From an uncultured Clostridia bacterium (GTDB taxonomy: Bacteria > Bacillota > Clostridia > Oscillospirales > Oscillospiraceae), in the NCBI GenBank assembly GCA_947176425.1, contig CAMWQV010000011.1:1-14471 (forward strand): a stretch of DNA of 14,471 bases. The letters run 5' to 3'. The notes under the pieces are model-generated. The model did no database searches. It saw only the letters and a list, made by a program, of their open reading frames with translations, and was not told where the DNA came from. Below are positions 1 through 9,243 of this stretch, piece after piece (positions within the stretch are counted from its first letter, which is position 1; each line of letters starts with the position of its first letter). Made by a program: the position numbers and the translations under genes.

Positions 1-119
1 ATTACCTTATTTCTTATCCTTTAGACTCATTTACACGTTTTATTTTTCACTCCCTCAGGCATCAATATGGAAGGACAAGACGGGTTTGTCAAGGATATTT
101 TCACCCTTTGATTCATTAA
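1..119. other. Intergenic left edge downstream of the operon
   Basis: This stretch lies beyond the stop codon of the cysteine desulfurase, where the operon transcript should end. I see no gene with a start and ribosome binding site, and no strong hairpin followed by a T-run in the minus-strand direction. An imperfect dyad is visible: AATAT (64-68) and GACAA (74-78) pair with TTGTC (86-90) and ATATT (95-99), but the bases between the arms do not pair. It is a poor terminator candidate. On the plus strand a frame open from the window edge encodes HSLRH at 48-62 before stopping at about 120. That string resembles the box II motif of tyrosine recombinases, but what follows does not. Confidence 0.4.
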
Positions 120-1253
120 TCAGGTTTTACTTGCGATATTATTTTTCAAAATCTCAATCAGCGTAGAGGCAACTTCTTGTGCATCACTTTCTTGATTATA
201 TTTTCCAAAAGAAATGCGAATTGTACCCTTTGCATATTCGTCAGGTATATTAATTGCCTGAATAACATGGGAAATTTGCGTATTTGTAGAGTCACAAGCC
301 GATCCTGTGGAGATGCAGACTTCTTTTAAGTCCATTCGGTGTAAGAGCATTTCGCCATTAGCTCCCCTAATGGAAATGTTGATATTACCTGGAATCCGAT
401 TTGGGGCACCATTGCGAAGGAAATCAATTCCACTCTTTTCAAGTGCTGTAAAAAAGAATTCTTCCATTCTATGCAACTTTGCCTCGATTTCATTGATATA
501 TTTACAGTTTTTGCTCAATGCCAATGCCATAGCAACAATAGATGCAACATTCTCGGTGCCAGCCCTCATCCCAAATTCCTGTGAACCGCCATCAGCCAAC
601 GGCTTGATGGCGGTTCCTTTTTTGATATACAAAAAACCAACTCCCTTTGGGCCGTTGAATTTATGCGCAGAGGCAGATAACATATCTACGCCAAGACTTT
701 TGACATCAACCGGAATATGACCTACAGCCTGAACTGCATCAGTATGGAATAACGCTCCGTGTTTGTGTGCAATATCAGCCAATAACGAAACCGGCTCAAT
801 AGTCCCGATCTCGTTATTGGCCAGCATAACTGAAACCAGTTTTGTTTTAGTAGAGATGATTTGTCTAAGTTCATCCGTTCCAACAATTCCCTCTCGATCT
901 ACAGGCAAATACACTACAGGAAATCCCATTTGCTCAACAAACGCACAGGCATTCAGTACAGCGTGGTGCTCTATCTGGCTGGTAACTATTGCTCTAGAAT
1001 CTCCATAGCACAGTGTGCCCTTGATGGCCCAATTATCGCTCTCTGTTCCGCCAGAGGTAAAGAAAATTTCCTCTGGCGAAGCGTTAATACAGGACGCTAT
1101 CGTGATTCGTGCATCACGAAGGGCTTTTTTCACGACCCGCGAGAAAGAATACGGTTGAGATGCATTTCCATATTTCTCCAATAAGAAGGGACGCATTGCC
1201 TCAAATGCATCCATATCCAGTTTGGTTGTAGCCGCATTATCGGCATAAATCAC
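120..1253 (-). CDS. Cysteine desulfurase (DndA/IscS/NifS-like, PLP-dependent)
   Basis: This 377-residue protein should convert L-cysteine to alanine, leaving a persulfide sulfur on its active-site cysteine for transfer to acceptors. The fold-type I aminotransferase landmarks are intact: the N-terminal YADNAATT; EHHAV at 95-99 with the PLP-stacking histidine; TDAVQ at 171-175; SAHK with the Schiff-base Lys198; and STGSACDS at 315-322 with catalytic Cys320. Length is normal for IscS/NifS. The start is GTG (1251-1253), supported by AGGAGG at 1263-1268 with a 9-nt spacer. It is the last gene of the operon, 44 bp after the small Cys-rich gene. Housekeeping IscS/SufS usually sits with iscU or suf genes, which are absent here. 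The placement instead recalls dndA beside DNA phosphorothioation genes. The most likely role is dedicated sulfur donor to BrxP, or supply of its Fe-S clusters. A general housekeeping function cannot be excluded. Confidence 0.95.
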   Translation of the reverse strand: MIYADNAATTKLDMDAFEAMRPFLLEKYGNASQPYSFSRVVKKALRDARITIASCINASPEEIFFTSGGTESDNWAIKGTLCYGDSRAIVTSQIEHHAVLNACAFVEQMGFPVVYLPVDREGIVGTDELRQIISTKTKLVSVMLANNEIGTIEPVSLLADIAHKHGALFHTDAVQAVGHIPVDVKSLGVDMLSASAHKFNGPKGVGFLYIKKGTAIKPLADGGSQEFGMRAGTENVASIVAMALALSKNCKYINEIEAKLHRMEEFFFTALEKSGIDFLRNGAPNRIPGNINISIRGANGEMLLHRMDLKEVCISTGSACDSTNTQISHVIQAINIPDEYAKGTIRISFGKYNQESDAQEVASTLIEILKNNIASKT

Positions 1254-1262
1254 AGAATGACC

Positions 1263-1268
1263 CCTCCT
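1263..1268 (-). promoter_or_regulatory. Ribosome binding site deciding the GTG start of the cysteine desulfurase
   Basis: The minus strand reads AGGAGG here, nine bases before the GTG at 1253. The encoded MIYADNAATT is the normal IscS-type N-terminus, so no longer start is needed. Confidence 0.75.
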
Positions 1269-1297
1269 ATATAAACGTAGAACTATTTGGACTAAAT

Positions 1298-1498
1298 TTA
1301 TTCAAAAAGAGTACATCCCTCATTTTTGAAATCTTCTATCTTCTCCAGTAAATCCTCGACTGTTGTATCAAGATACGCTGAAAGGCACTCTATGCAAAAT
1401 GATTTATCTGATGTAATGCCGATCAGCTTTTTGTTTAAACCCATTTCATTTTTATTAAGGGATGTTCCACATACAAAGCATTTTACTCGCTTTCCCAT
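1298..1498 (-). CDS. Small Cys-rich protein, zinc-ribbon or rubredoxin-like (66 aa)
   Basis: I do not know an established name for this protein. It has two CxxC pairs, Cys7/Cys10 (KCFVCG) and Cys35/Cys38 (FCIECL), suited to one zinc or iron site. An acidic amphipathic helix (about 44-60) and a C-terminal GCTLFE with a fifth cysteine, Cys62, follow. A GTG four codons upstream (1510) would give 70 residues. I prefer the ATG at 1498 because it overlaps the brxL stop as TAATG and has AAGGTGGG (1506-1513) seven bases upstream, whereas the GTG lies inside that Shine-Dalgarno sequence. Its position between brxL and the cysteine desulfurase suggests a sulfur-relay or scaffold role, with Cys62 as a possible persulfide carrier. 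That is inference from context only. It could equally be a simple structural zinc protein. Confidence 0.8.
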   Translation of the reverse strand: MGKRVKCFVCGTSLNKNEMGLNKKLIGITSDKSFCIECLSAYLDTTVEDLLEKIEDFKNEGCTLFE

Positions 1499-3006
1499 TA
1501 ATTGTCCCACCTTACAACATACGTTGAAAAACCGAGATTACCATCCGGAAACATACCAGGATTTACAAAGCGCATTTGCTTTAACACGGTTTCCTGCATT
1601 GTCTTTGCCGGTGTCAAACAATACTGGTCAAATTCTCTCTTAAATTTTGTTGTACGAATCAAATCACTGTCAGCATGAGGAAAAAAGAGTTTTAGATACC
1701 CTGTGCATAGGCGAAATACGGCTTCTTTTTCCCGACCCGATGTATTACCCGTTGCAGATTTCACTTCAACCAACTCTTCAACCATCCCCCGATACCTCAT
1801 GGTTTCCGATGTGGTACGGAGCCGATGCATAATCTCTGTGAAATATTCTGAGTTTAACGCCCAATCATTTATATACATTTTCGGAGACAATGCCGGAACA
1901 TAATGACCGGGGATAAAACCATGAATTCTCTGTAACAATGCACTGTCACGGAAAATAGGATTAACTTCGCCAATCATATCTTTATCACTGTCCATATTTT
2001 CATATGCGATATTACCAAGGAAAACGATACCAGCTTCCCCGTCTATGCGTGTCCCTCCAACTGTCACATAGCCATCCTCCATGTAGCCTTTCAAAATACC
2101 AGCCATCTCTCGGTCGTTGGAGAATTCAATAGACTTGATTTCATCCACAGCTATGAAATCATTACACGTTACCAACCCCTTCGCTCTTGCGCCAGGGCGG
2201 CGATCAAGGAACAGCATTGTACGACTCACTTGACCCCCGGTAAGCAACCACCCATATTTGCTGATTTTTCCGAACATATAGGATTTTCCAGTCTGTTGCG
2301 GGGCTAGTTCAATCAGGTTAATTCGGGGTTGAATAAAGGGCAGTAATCGTGTGAGCATCGTATGTTTTGCTCGCCAAATGTCACGATCTACCCAACCCTT
2401 TCTTACAAATCCATCTGGATTATAATCTATAGCCCCTAGAAGAATTCCCATCCATTCTTCAATCTCAAAATGGGAACGCGCTTCTCGGAAACTATCTAGG
2501 TCAACCGTATAAGGACAGAAGTTTTTGAAGTCCAGTAGTGTAAAACGGCCGTTTTTCTTTCTACCTTCTGGTGGCATATATCCGATTTTGACCAATCCCC
2601 ATCCGCCAGCTTCGCCGATAAGCTCATCACGTATCCTATACCAAACATAATCCTCAATAATTGTCTGGGAGTGATTAAACCCAAGGGACGGGATTTCAAA
2701 GCTGTAGTAATTGGCATTGGAATTGAAAGCAATATTGACTTTTGCAAGAAATGGTCTTGTTTCACCGTTCGTTCTGGCTTCATCTTGAAGCCGCTCTTTG
2801 TCAGTCCGCGATGGGATAATTGCCGCCACATAATCACTCAACGTATCTATATTATCAACAATGCCATCGGTACCTGTTCTGCGTTTCAAAATCCAATCTC
2901 GAAGAAAGGACTCTATTTTGGCTGCCTTGAACATAGACATGACGGACGGATCTTTAAAAACAGTTGTAGAAGGGAAATAGTTCCTCAATTTATCAACATC
3001 ATACAT
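1498..3006 (-). CDS. brxL: BrxL-family AAA+ ATPase
   Basis: This 502-residue protein matches the BREX BrxL family in its AAA+ core: Walker A APQQTGKS at about 235-242 preceded by INLIEL; Walker B FIAVDEI with Asp288/Glu289; a sensor-1-like IVFLGN at 327-332; and a downstream FRDSALLQRIHG segment with a candidate arginine finger. The N-terminal 220 residues form the family's alpha/beta lead-in. Type 1 BrxL proteins are roughly 650-700 residues and end in a Lon-protease-like domain. This one is much shorter, and I see no such domain or Ser-Lys dyad. Known BrxL forms DNA-binding ring assemblies, so this is likely an ATP-driven DNA-binding ring rather than a protease. It starts 12 bp after pglZ, with GAGGTG a few bases upstream of ATG, and its stop overlaps the next start. 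Confidence 0.9.
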   Translation of the reverse strand: MYDVDKLRNYFPSTTVFKDPSVMSMFKAAKIESFLRDWILKRRTGTDGIVDNIDTLSDYVAAIIPSRTDKERLQDEARTNGETRPFLAKVNIAFNSNANYYSFEIPSLGFNHSQTIIEDYVWYRIRDELIGEAGGWGLVKIGYMPPEGRKKNGRFTLLDFKNFCPYTVDLDSFREARSHFEIEEWMGILLGAIDYNPDGFVRKGWVDRDIWRAKHTMLTRLLPFIQPRINLIELAPQQTGKSYMFGKISKYGWLLTGGQVSRTMLFLDRRPGARAKGLVTCNDFIAVDEIKSIEFSNDREMAGILKGYMEDGYVTVGGTRIDGEAGIVFLGNIAYENMDSDKDMIGEVNPIFRDSALLQRIHGFIPGHYVPALSPKMYINDWALNSEYFTEIMHRLRTTSETMRYRGMVEELVEVKSATGNTSGREKEAVFRLCTGYLKLFFPHADSDLIRTTKFKREFDQYCLTPAKTMQETVLKQMRFVNPGMFPDGNLGFSTYVVRWDN

Positions 3007-3018
3007 AGAAACACCTCG

Positions 3019-5082
3019 TCAAATAAGACCTTCCAAATTATCTTCCAGATTGTCAGTGGACATTTTCTGAGATGCCTCTGGAATAGTTGTAACTGCATTC
3101 TTTGTAAAGATTAAAACCGGTACAAGCACTTCTTCAAGGGTTGCGCCACCGTGCAATCCATAGTTTTTTCCTCCCTGTTTGGGGAGGCGATTATAGCCGC
3201 GCACAACCCAGTAAGTTTTACCTGTACCTGGAAAGTATTGGCTTTCAAATTCCGAAGGACGTGTGCCATCCTGTGAGGCAAGCGTAAACCGCCAGTCAAG
3301 TGGTTCACCATTTTTTCCTTTGTCCCAAGGCAAGGTTCCTCCTTTACCTTCTTGCCAGGCAACCAAAGCAAGCCGGGAGGAGCCATGATCCGCAGTTACA
3401 ACTACACGGGAAAACCGGGATAGTCCATCTGCTATACGTGTCATAACTTTCGTCTCGAAAACTTGCAATGTCATTGCAAAACTGCGTTCTGGAGAACTTT
3501 TTTCATGTTTTTCGGCACCATCGTGGACAATATTGTCTGGTCCTTTTACAGAAGGAATTGTCCGATCATCACTCCAACGAATTGTGTTGAATTTTGTTGC
3601 CGTGGGAATATTTGCTGTTGTAACAACACAGGATTCAACATTCATTCCTTGGTGCTTTGCCAGCGCCAGCAAAAGAGGAATGAATTCCGCACCCATTCCA
3701 TCCACAACAAGCAAGGCCGTATCAGGCTGTTCGCGGAGTGAATTGAGAAATGTATCCCGCGAAGGATAACGAATCGGTATATTTGCTTTGAATGCCCACG
3801 ATACAAAATCCTCCGTAACAGCATTACATACTCTTAACCGGCGGTATTCCTTAAAGTAGTCTGAGGTTGCACGATCAGGATACTCATAGGAGGACGAAAG
3901 GTAATCAGCAAGAAGTGGGTAGAGTTCTCCGTACTGGCACGGGAGTCCAGTCCATAGATTCTCTTTGGATACTCTGCGAATGATTTCCTCACGCTCAGAA
4001 AGTGTGTTGCAATTCAGGAACGGCACGGCATCACCGCGATCCCTTGTGTGGCCGATAAACTCCACAACTAGTGGCTCAATACTATTCAACTCTTTCAGTG
4101 CTTCCGCACGCTCTAATGCAAATTGTTTTGCTCTGGACTCTGTAAGAACAGAAACTGCTGTGCCTACGGCATATTTCCATAGTAGGTTGTCAAATGTAAT
4201 TTCCTCAGACAAAACTCTGGCCATATAGGAATCCACCGGAAGACGCTTTTGAACAAACCAAACATAAGCCTGCCATATAGGGTTATGCGGCAAATCCAGA
4301 AGCCGCTTCAATGCAAGGCGAACATTACAATTATTTTCTCCAAACTGTTCGGCAAGGAAGTCTTCTGGTGACATCCCACTCTTGGTAGCTACCAGTAGTA
4401 ACTCGCTTAACGTCATATCATCCAGATCAATATCCATGCCAAACTGCCGCAAGGCAATAGTGTGTATATCCGTTACAAAAGTCACGGTAGTTCCAAGCCC
4501 GGCTTGACAATCGGACATATTTTTTAATGTCAATGTATAACTGCCTGACGGGAGAAGGGAATCTACTTGGGCAAGTAATTCACTATAGCTATTGCAATCG
4601 CTTTCTTTTGCCCATTCATCAGAGTAAGCTGTCACAGTGAATGGTCCCTGTTTTTCTACATCGCCCTTAAAACATATCATTCGAAGAGATTCTTCGTAGC
4701 GGGGAAGCAGGGGTGGTTTATTATAGGCAGACAGCAAGTAATCAACATTCATTGTGCTCTCATCAAGTCGTTTATGCAACCCAGTCATAAAACTGTTAAC
4801 AGCACTCGCATCGAGCAGTTCCAGATAAGCGTCTAGTCCCAACACAAGAACACGGCGTCCTGAAGCGAGAATTTTCTCATCTATCATGGGCATAACTCTA
4901 TATGGCATTGGAAGGTACTTACTTTCTTGAGGGAGGCAGTCAGACAGCCTGATAACAACCGAGCCACTATCCTCTAAGTGTTTGACAAGTTGTACTGCTG
5001 TCTCGCGGTTGGGGTAAACCAGAACGCGGGAAGTACATATCGTATCCATCATCTGAAAAAAATCGTTAAGCGTATACTCCAT
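3019..5082 (-). CDS. pglZ: PglZ, alkaline-phosphatase-superfamily BREX protein
   Basis: This 687-residue protein carries the PglZ domain in its C-terminal half. The metal-ligand motifs of the alkaline phosphatase superfamily are visible: LLVVDGMGAEF (457-467), VVTADHGSSR (561-570) and YGLHGGATLEEVLVPV (641-656). A threonine-rich VTTANIPTAT (487-496) lies where the nucleophile is expected. The N-terminal 440 residues are helical with no motif I can name. PglZ is the signature protein of all BREX systems and is thought to be a phosphodiesterase or nucleotidase that acts with BrxC/PglY and the modification component. All the metal motifs look intact, so it is probably active. The start is supported by GGGAGG eight bases before ATG and a 3-bp gap from the brxC stop, indicating coupled translation. 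The PglZ assignment is firm; its substrate here is unknown. Confidence 0.95.
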   Translation of the reverse strand: MEYTLNDFFQMMDTICTSRVLVYPNRETAVQLVKHLEDSGSVVIRLSDCLPQESKYLPMPYRVMPMIDEKILASGRRVLVLGLDAYLELLDASAVNSFMTGLHKRLDESTMNVDYLLSAYNKPPLLPRYEESLRMICFKGDVEKQGPFTVTAYSDEWAKESDCNSYSELLAQVDSLLPSGSYTLTLKNMSDCQAGLGTTVTFVTDIHTIALRQFGMDIDLDDMTLSELLLVATKSGMSPEDFLAEQFGENNCNVRLALKRLLDLPHNPIWQAYVWFVQKRLPVDSYMARVLSEEITFDNLLWKYAVGTAVSVLTESRAKQFALERAEALKELNSIEPLVVEFIGHTRDRGDAVPFLNCNTLSEREEIIRRVSKENLWTGLPCQYGELYPLLADYLSSSYEYPDRATSDYFKEYRRLRVCNAVTEDFVSWAFKANIPIRYPSRDTFLNSLREQPDTALLVVDGMGAEFIPLLLALAKHQGMNVESCVVTTANIPTATKFNTIRWSDDRTIPSVKGPDNIVHDGAEKHEKSSPERSFAMTLQVFETKVMTRIADGLSRFSRVVVTADHGSSRLALVAWQEGKGGTLPWDKGKNGEPLDWRFTLASQDGTRPSEFESQYFPGTGKTYWVVRGYNRLPKQGGKNYGLHGGATLEEVLVPVLIFTKNAVTTIPEASQKMSTDNLEDNLEGLI

Positions 5083-5085
5083 CGC

Positions 5086-8000
5086 TTAATCCTCCCAGAA
5101 AAGTAAGCCTAATTCCGGATAATCCTCAGAAAGCTGCAAGAGCCTCTGCTTCAGTTGCTCTGCGTCCTTGTTTCTGATCTTCTCTTTGACTTGAGGGGCA
5201 ATCGCGTCTTTATACTGGCTTTTGATAAAATCAGAGATATCCGGATGTATAGGCCAGTTATTAGGCTGCTGCCCAAATTTTCCCTTCAAATAATTGAGCA
5301 GACACGCAAGGTTGATTTGAAATTTTCTGTATTGAACAGGGATGTAATCTGCCATGAACGCTGTCTGACTCTCAGTAATGCGAACTTTACTGGTTTCCTT
5401 CATCATTTCAAGGAACTGCACAAGTCTTGCAGCAGCAAAGTTTTCAGGGTGTTCAACTGATTTCAGTAAATCTGCACCTTCCGCTTGATCAAACAAAGCA
5501 TACCGTGCAGGAATCCCATTGCTGATGGCCCAATCCGTAGGGCTCTCGGAACTGGAGATACGTCTCCACTCGCTTTTTATATTCAAAGCTACGGAGTTTT
5601 TTTCAAAGTCCTCAATTTTGGTGTGGAACTGTGAAAGAAATACCCCCTCTTCAATGCTGAACCCGTCTGCCATATCGTTTAACAGCGTCAGCAGTTCTTT
5701 GTCTCCAACTTTGCTGTCCTCAAAATAAGGACGAAGAATCGCCAAAGTCTCCGTTTGAGAACGATCAAAAAAGAGACTGCGAATTAAAGAAACGGAATGC
5801 TGTAACGTAAACAGAAGATTCTGCGGTGAATACTCTGCGAGAATAGCTGTAAGAAAATCTGATAATTCAGGATGTGCTTTTTCAATCATCTGCCTTGGTA
5901 AGTGGTTTCGGACAACGACGGCATTTTTCAGAGCCGCAACTACACTTTTGTATTCTACAAAACTTGTGTAACCGCACATATCACTCAAAAGGCTAATAGT
6001 CTTATATTCGTCCAGAACATCTGTGGCTTCTTTGCTGATATCTGCTGGATTCCAAAGCCATCCCGCAGTTTCCCGGAATTTTTCTCGGATTGTGGTACAA
6101 TACCCATGAGATACATCTCCCACGGACTCTGCGAGGCTTGCGAGTTGGGGAAACTCTCTGTCAACATAGATATCGAAAGCACGAAGGAAGTTTTCTGTTT
6201 TAAAATAGTCAGCAAAAGAACCAACGAGTTCTTGGTCATCCTCAATGATTCTGCCGGCATTTTTAACCGCATTTGAACGGTCTGCTTCCTTCCCTTTGCT
6301 GCTTGTCGAAATGGCAGTGCATATATCGGATACGAGAGTTTCTATCACAGCGATTTGCGGATCGTCCTTTGTGCGGATGTATTCCGGCAACATCCAAAGC
6401 GGTACTTTTGCCGAATTTTTTTCTACAGCATCCTGAATCTGCCCAAGAACAGTCAAAATTGTCGCATCTGGAGCAGGCGTAATACCAAACATGAGAGGTG
6501 CCTTTTCAATAAATCTTCGTTCCTCTTTTGAGAGACGGCAAATCCACTTTTCGTTATCACTGTTGTTCTTCACTGCCTTTTCTATAATTTCTGCCAGCGT
6601 ATTCAGATCAAGCGGTCTCGTCATTGTATTGTCTGTCCACTGATAGTTTTTCTGTAGGATATCGCTGAGGCAATATCCCAAAGTAAAAGCGGATAAAGCA
6701 TTGTATCGGAGTCCATATGGGGCACGTTGAAGTTCAATAAATACTTTCCGAATAGACAATGGTTCGCTTCTGCCTAATGTATTGGAAATCTTTTTCTCAA
6801 AAAGTGCATGAATTTTGCTGAAAGGATGTTCCGGATTTTGAGCAAACCACTCTTTTGTGCCTGTGAGTCCTTTCTTTTTCAGGGTGTCAACAAGCGCTGT
6901 GATTGGTCCCATCCTAGTAGGAACCATAGTTAATCCGGCCTTTGCATAGTTTTGGAGATCCTTATTTCCAAAATAATCTATGCGATGACCGAGATGATCT
7001 ACACCGCAGGGCAAGGACTCCCGAACGTAATTTGAAATGAACGCCTTAAATCCACTCCAAGTAATATCTGATATTTCAAGCTGGTCGTTTTTGATTCTAT
7101 GAACACGGATAACAGTTTGATTTCGCTTCAATACATCAAACCATTCTCTTTCGATGCGATCCAATGCGCCGCGAATCTGGGACTTGGCTGTGGTATCATT
7201 CTCTGTCATGTATTGAGCATATTGCTGAATATATTCATCCCATAACTTTGCATTACTGTGGCAAAAAGTTAATTGCGGAAATGTAAGCATCAAAATTCTA
7301 TGATCTTTCAGCTGCGTCAAAAGGCTTTTGATTCTTTCCGGAATTACTAAAGCCTCTTCATTGTTTTTTGCCACCACAAACCAAAGGCAAACCGAACCGT
7401 CATCTTTCGCAATGCCCTTGGAGTATTTATCGCGCGTAGAAGAAGAGGAAATATTAGTTAATGTTGTGTGAGTCTCATCGGATGCACGAATGTCAAAGCG
7501 CCCCACAGGGAAAAGCTGACGATCATTTTTCGTATGTTTTTCGAGTTCAGTCTCTAGTTTTTCGTGGAGAAGTTCATGAAATTTTCCCTGATGCCGTTCA
7601 ATTTCCTCAGGCTTCACAGTTCTCATAGAAAATAAAGAGATATTCCCGTTCACAACAGAGAAACAGTGATTTCTCACAAGATTATCGATGACAGCGCCGG
7701 TATCAGAGATTGTGCCATCGCCTTTGAAGGACAATTCCACATTTTCGACAGTCGGACGTAGTCTGTCATGTACATTTGGAGTAAGCTTGTCCATAAGGCA
7801 AAAGAGCAGCACTGCTTTCAGAACACGCAGTTCCGGCGCGTCCTCCGTTTGATTTCGGAAAGCTCGGTCGCGTGTTTGCTTATAGAGAAGGCCAATGTTG
7901 GTAAGTTCCGCGTCAACTCCGAGGTCGCTACGATCCATGAAAAAATGCCACAGATAATCTACTGTCAGGAACTGCTTGCCAGAAACCTTCGGCCCGCCAG

Positions 8001-9243
8001 CGCGGATAAAATCCTGAAATTCTGTTCCATCCGCACCACCTTTCAAGTATTCAAAAAAGCTGCGCTGATTCGATTTCGCTCCTTCGCACAGATGTTTGAG
8101 CAGAAACGCTGCCATGGGATGGATCGGAAGAATGGCGTAAAACAACTCGCGGCTTGGGTCGCCAGTTCCATTGAATTTGTTAACTACATAGCTCACAGAA
8201 TCCCACAGGTCATCTTTTTCCTTCTTCCACTCTGAAACAATATCTTCCTCTTGCCGCTCCGCCATGGTGTGCTTTGCGAGACGGAAAGCGGTGTCGTTTG
8301 GCATCTCAATTTTACGGAAATAAAAGCGATCGTTTGCGCGCTTGTCGGTCTCCGATTTTTCGGCAACATAAGCAGTAAGCCTCAAATGCGTCACCGGAAC
8401 CAGGAAAAAACGACTTGCCCCTGGCGATTCCGTTATATCTTCAAACGTTTTTAACTTCCCTGTATTTGCTTCAATAAAAGGATGAAATTCATCAAAAATA
8501 TATACAATACTTTTGAGATTGTTGGAAAGTAGAATTGTATTGATCCAATTCCGGAACATTTTTACATCAACGTCAAGATAGATGGAGTCCTCCTGCAAGA
8601 CCGCCTCAATATCGCTGATCAGAGCTGAGGATACTTCATCATTGCTCAATTCGAGTTCTAATTGTTCAACGTTTGTAAAGCCCGGATCGAGGTACGCAAG
8701 ACGGCTTTGAATCCTGTCGCGTGTTTCAAAGAAGCGAGTGCCCTCCCGCTTCACACGTTCCAGCAGGCGCTCGTGATTTGACATGGCGGGTACAAACAGG
8801 CCACGTTCTCTGAGAGTTGTAATAATACCCTTCTCAAGACGAACCAACAATCCGTGATCAGGTCCAACACTGGAGGCATTATAATCATAGACAACCAAAG
8901 TTCCCTCTGCACGGCGGGCAAATAACTCTGCCTCCAGAGTTTCCCGGTCTGTAAGGCCATTGTCTGCATATCGGTTCAGCCAGCTTTGGACACGGGCTTC
9001 GTCATCCGTAAATAATTTTTCGAGCACAAGGGCACTGTTTGTTTTTCCAGTGCCAAGATTTCCAGTGATCCAAAGGGAGCGGTCTCCGGTGCGGAGAACG
9101 GATAAGAGCGTCCGGCAAATATCCTCAAAAGTAGTGTGCGGATAGAAGTTCAGCCACCGATCAGGTGCTACGTTGATTTCCTCACGGGTCATGATTGGAC
9201 CATGCCCGATATTGACTGTAAAATAGTCCGTGTAATGCCTCAT
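5086..9243 (-). CDS. brxC: BrxC/PglY, large P-loop ATPase of BREX
   Basis: This 1385-residue ATPase has Walker A GNLGTGKTNSA at 61-71 and Walker B IVYIFDEF at 246-253. The first 350 residues form the ORC/Cdc6-like AAA domain, including the VPVTHLRLTAYV stretch near the sensor region. The remaining thousand residues are mostly helical and have no motif I recognise, as is usual for this family. BrxC (PglY in type 2) is present in every BREX type and is essential for defence. It is thought to assemble with PglZ and the modification enzyme on DNA. The start is set by GGAGG seven bases upstream, and the ATG overlaps the brxP stop as ATGA, so the two are translationally coupled. At 1385 residues it is slightly longer than a typical BrxC. 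Both nucleotide motifs are intact and I see no frameshift. Confidence 0.92.
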   Translation of the reverse strand: MRHYTDYFTVNIGHGPIMTREEINVAPDRWLNFYPHTTFEDICRTLLSVLRTGDRSLWITGNLGTGKTNSALVLEKLFTDDEARVQSWLNRYADNGLTDRETLEAELFARRAEGTLVVYDYNASSVGPDHGLLVRLEKGIITTLRERGLFVPAMSNHERLLERVKREGTRFFETRDRIQSRLAYLDPGFTNVEQLELELSNDEVSSALISDIEAVLQEDSIYLDVDVKMFRNWINTILLSNNLKSIVYIFDEFHPFIEANTGKLKTFEDITESPGASRFFLVPVTHLRLTAYVAEKSETDKRANDRFYFRKIEMPNDTAFRLAKHTMAERQEEDIVSEWKKEKDDLWDSVSYVVNKFNGTGDPSRELFYAILPIHPMAAFLLKHLCEGAKSNQRSFFEYLKGGADGTEFQDFIRAGGPKVSGKQFLTVDYLWHFFMDRSDLGVDAELTNIGLLYKQTRDRAFRNQTEDAPELRVLKAVLLFCLMDKLTPNVHDRLRPTVENVELSFKGDGTISDTGAVIDNLVRNHCFSVVNGNISLFSMRTVKPEEIERHQGKFHELLHEKLETELEKHTKNDRQLFPVGRFDIRASDETHTTLTNISSSSTRDKYSKGIAKDDGSVCLWFVVAKNNEEALVIPERIKSLLTQLKDHRILMLTFPQLTFCHSNAKLWDEYIQQYAQYMTENDTTAKSQIRGALDRIEREWFDVLKRNQTVIRVHRIKNDQLEISDITWSGFKAFISNYVRESLPCGVDHLGHRIDYFGNKDLQNYAKAGLTMVPTRMGPITALVDTLKKKGLTGTKEWFAQNPEHPFSKIHALFEKKISNTLGRSEPLSIRKVFIELQRAPYGLRYNALSAFTLGYCLSDILQKNYQWTDNTMTRPLDLNTLAEIIEKAVKNNSDNEKWICRLSKEERRFIEKAPLMFGITPAPDATILTVLGQIQDAVEKNSAKVPLWMLPEYIRTKDDPQIAVIETLVSDICTAISTSSKGKEADRSNAVKNAGRIIEDDQELVGSFADYFKTENFLRAFDIYVDREFPQLASLAESVGDVSHGYCTTIREKFRETAGWLWNPADISKEATDVLDEYKTISLLSDMCGYTSFVEYKSVVAALKNAVVVRNHLPRQMIEKAHPELSDFLTAILAEYSPQNLLFTLQHSVSLIRSLFFDRSQTETLAILRPYFEDSKVGDKELLTLLNDMADGFSIEEGVFLSQFHTKIEDFEKNSVALNIKSEWRRISSSESPTDWAISNGIPARYALFDQAEGADLLKSVEHPENFAAARLVQFLEMMKETSKVRITESQTAFMADYIPVQYRKFQINLACLLNYLKGKFGQQPNNWPIHPDISDFIKSQYKDAIAPQVKEKIRNKDAEQLKQRLLQLSEDYPELGLLFWED

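Noticed and set aside
64..99. Imperfect hairpin as the operon terminator
   Set aside because: The inner bases of the arms do not pair and there is no T-run on the minus-strand side, so a rho-independent terminator is not supported.
307..720. Long plus-strand frame opposite the cysteine desulfurase
   Set aside because: It is antisense to a gene with intact catalytic motifs, has no ribosome binding site and shows no protein features. The same holds for the other plus-strand frames opposite the BREX genes.
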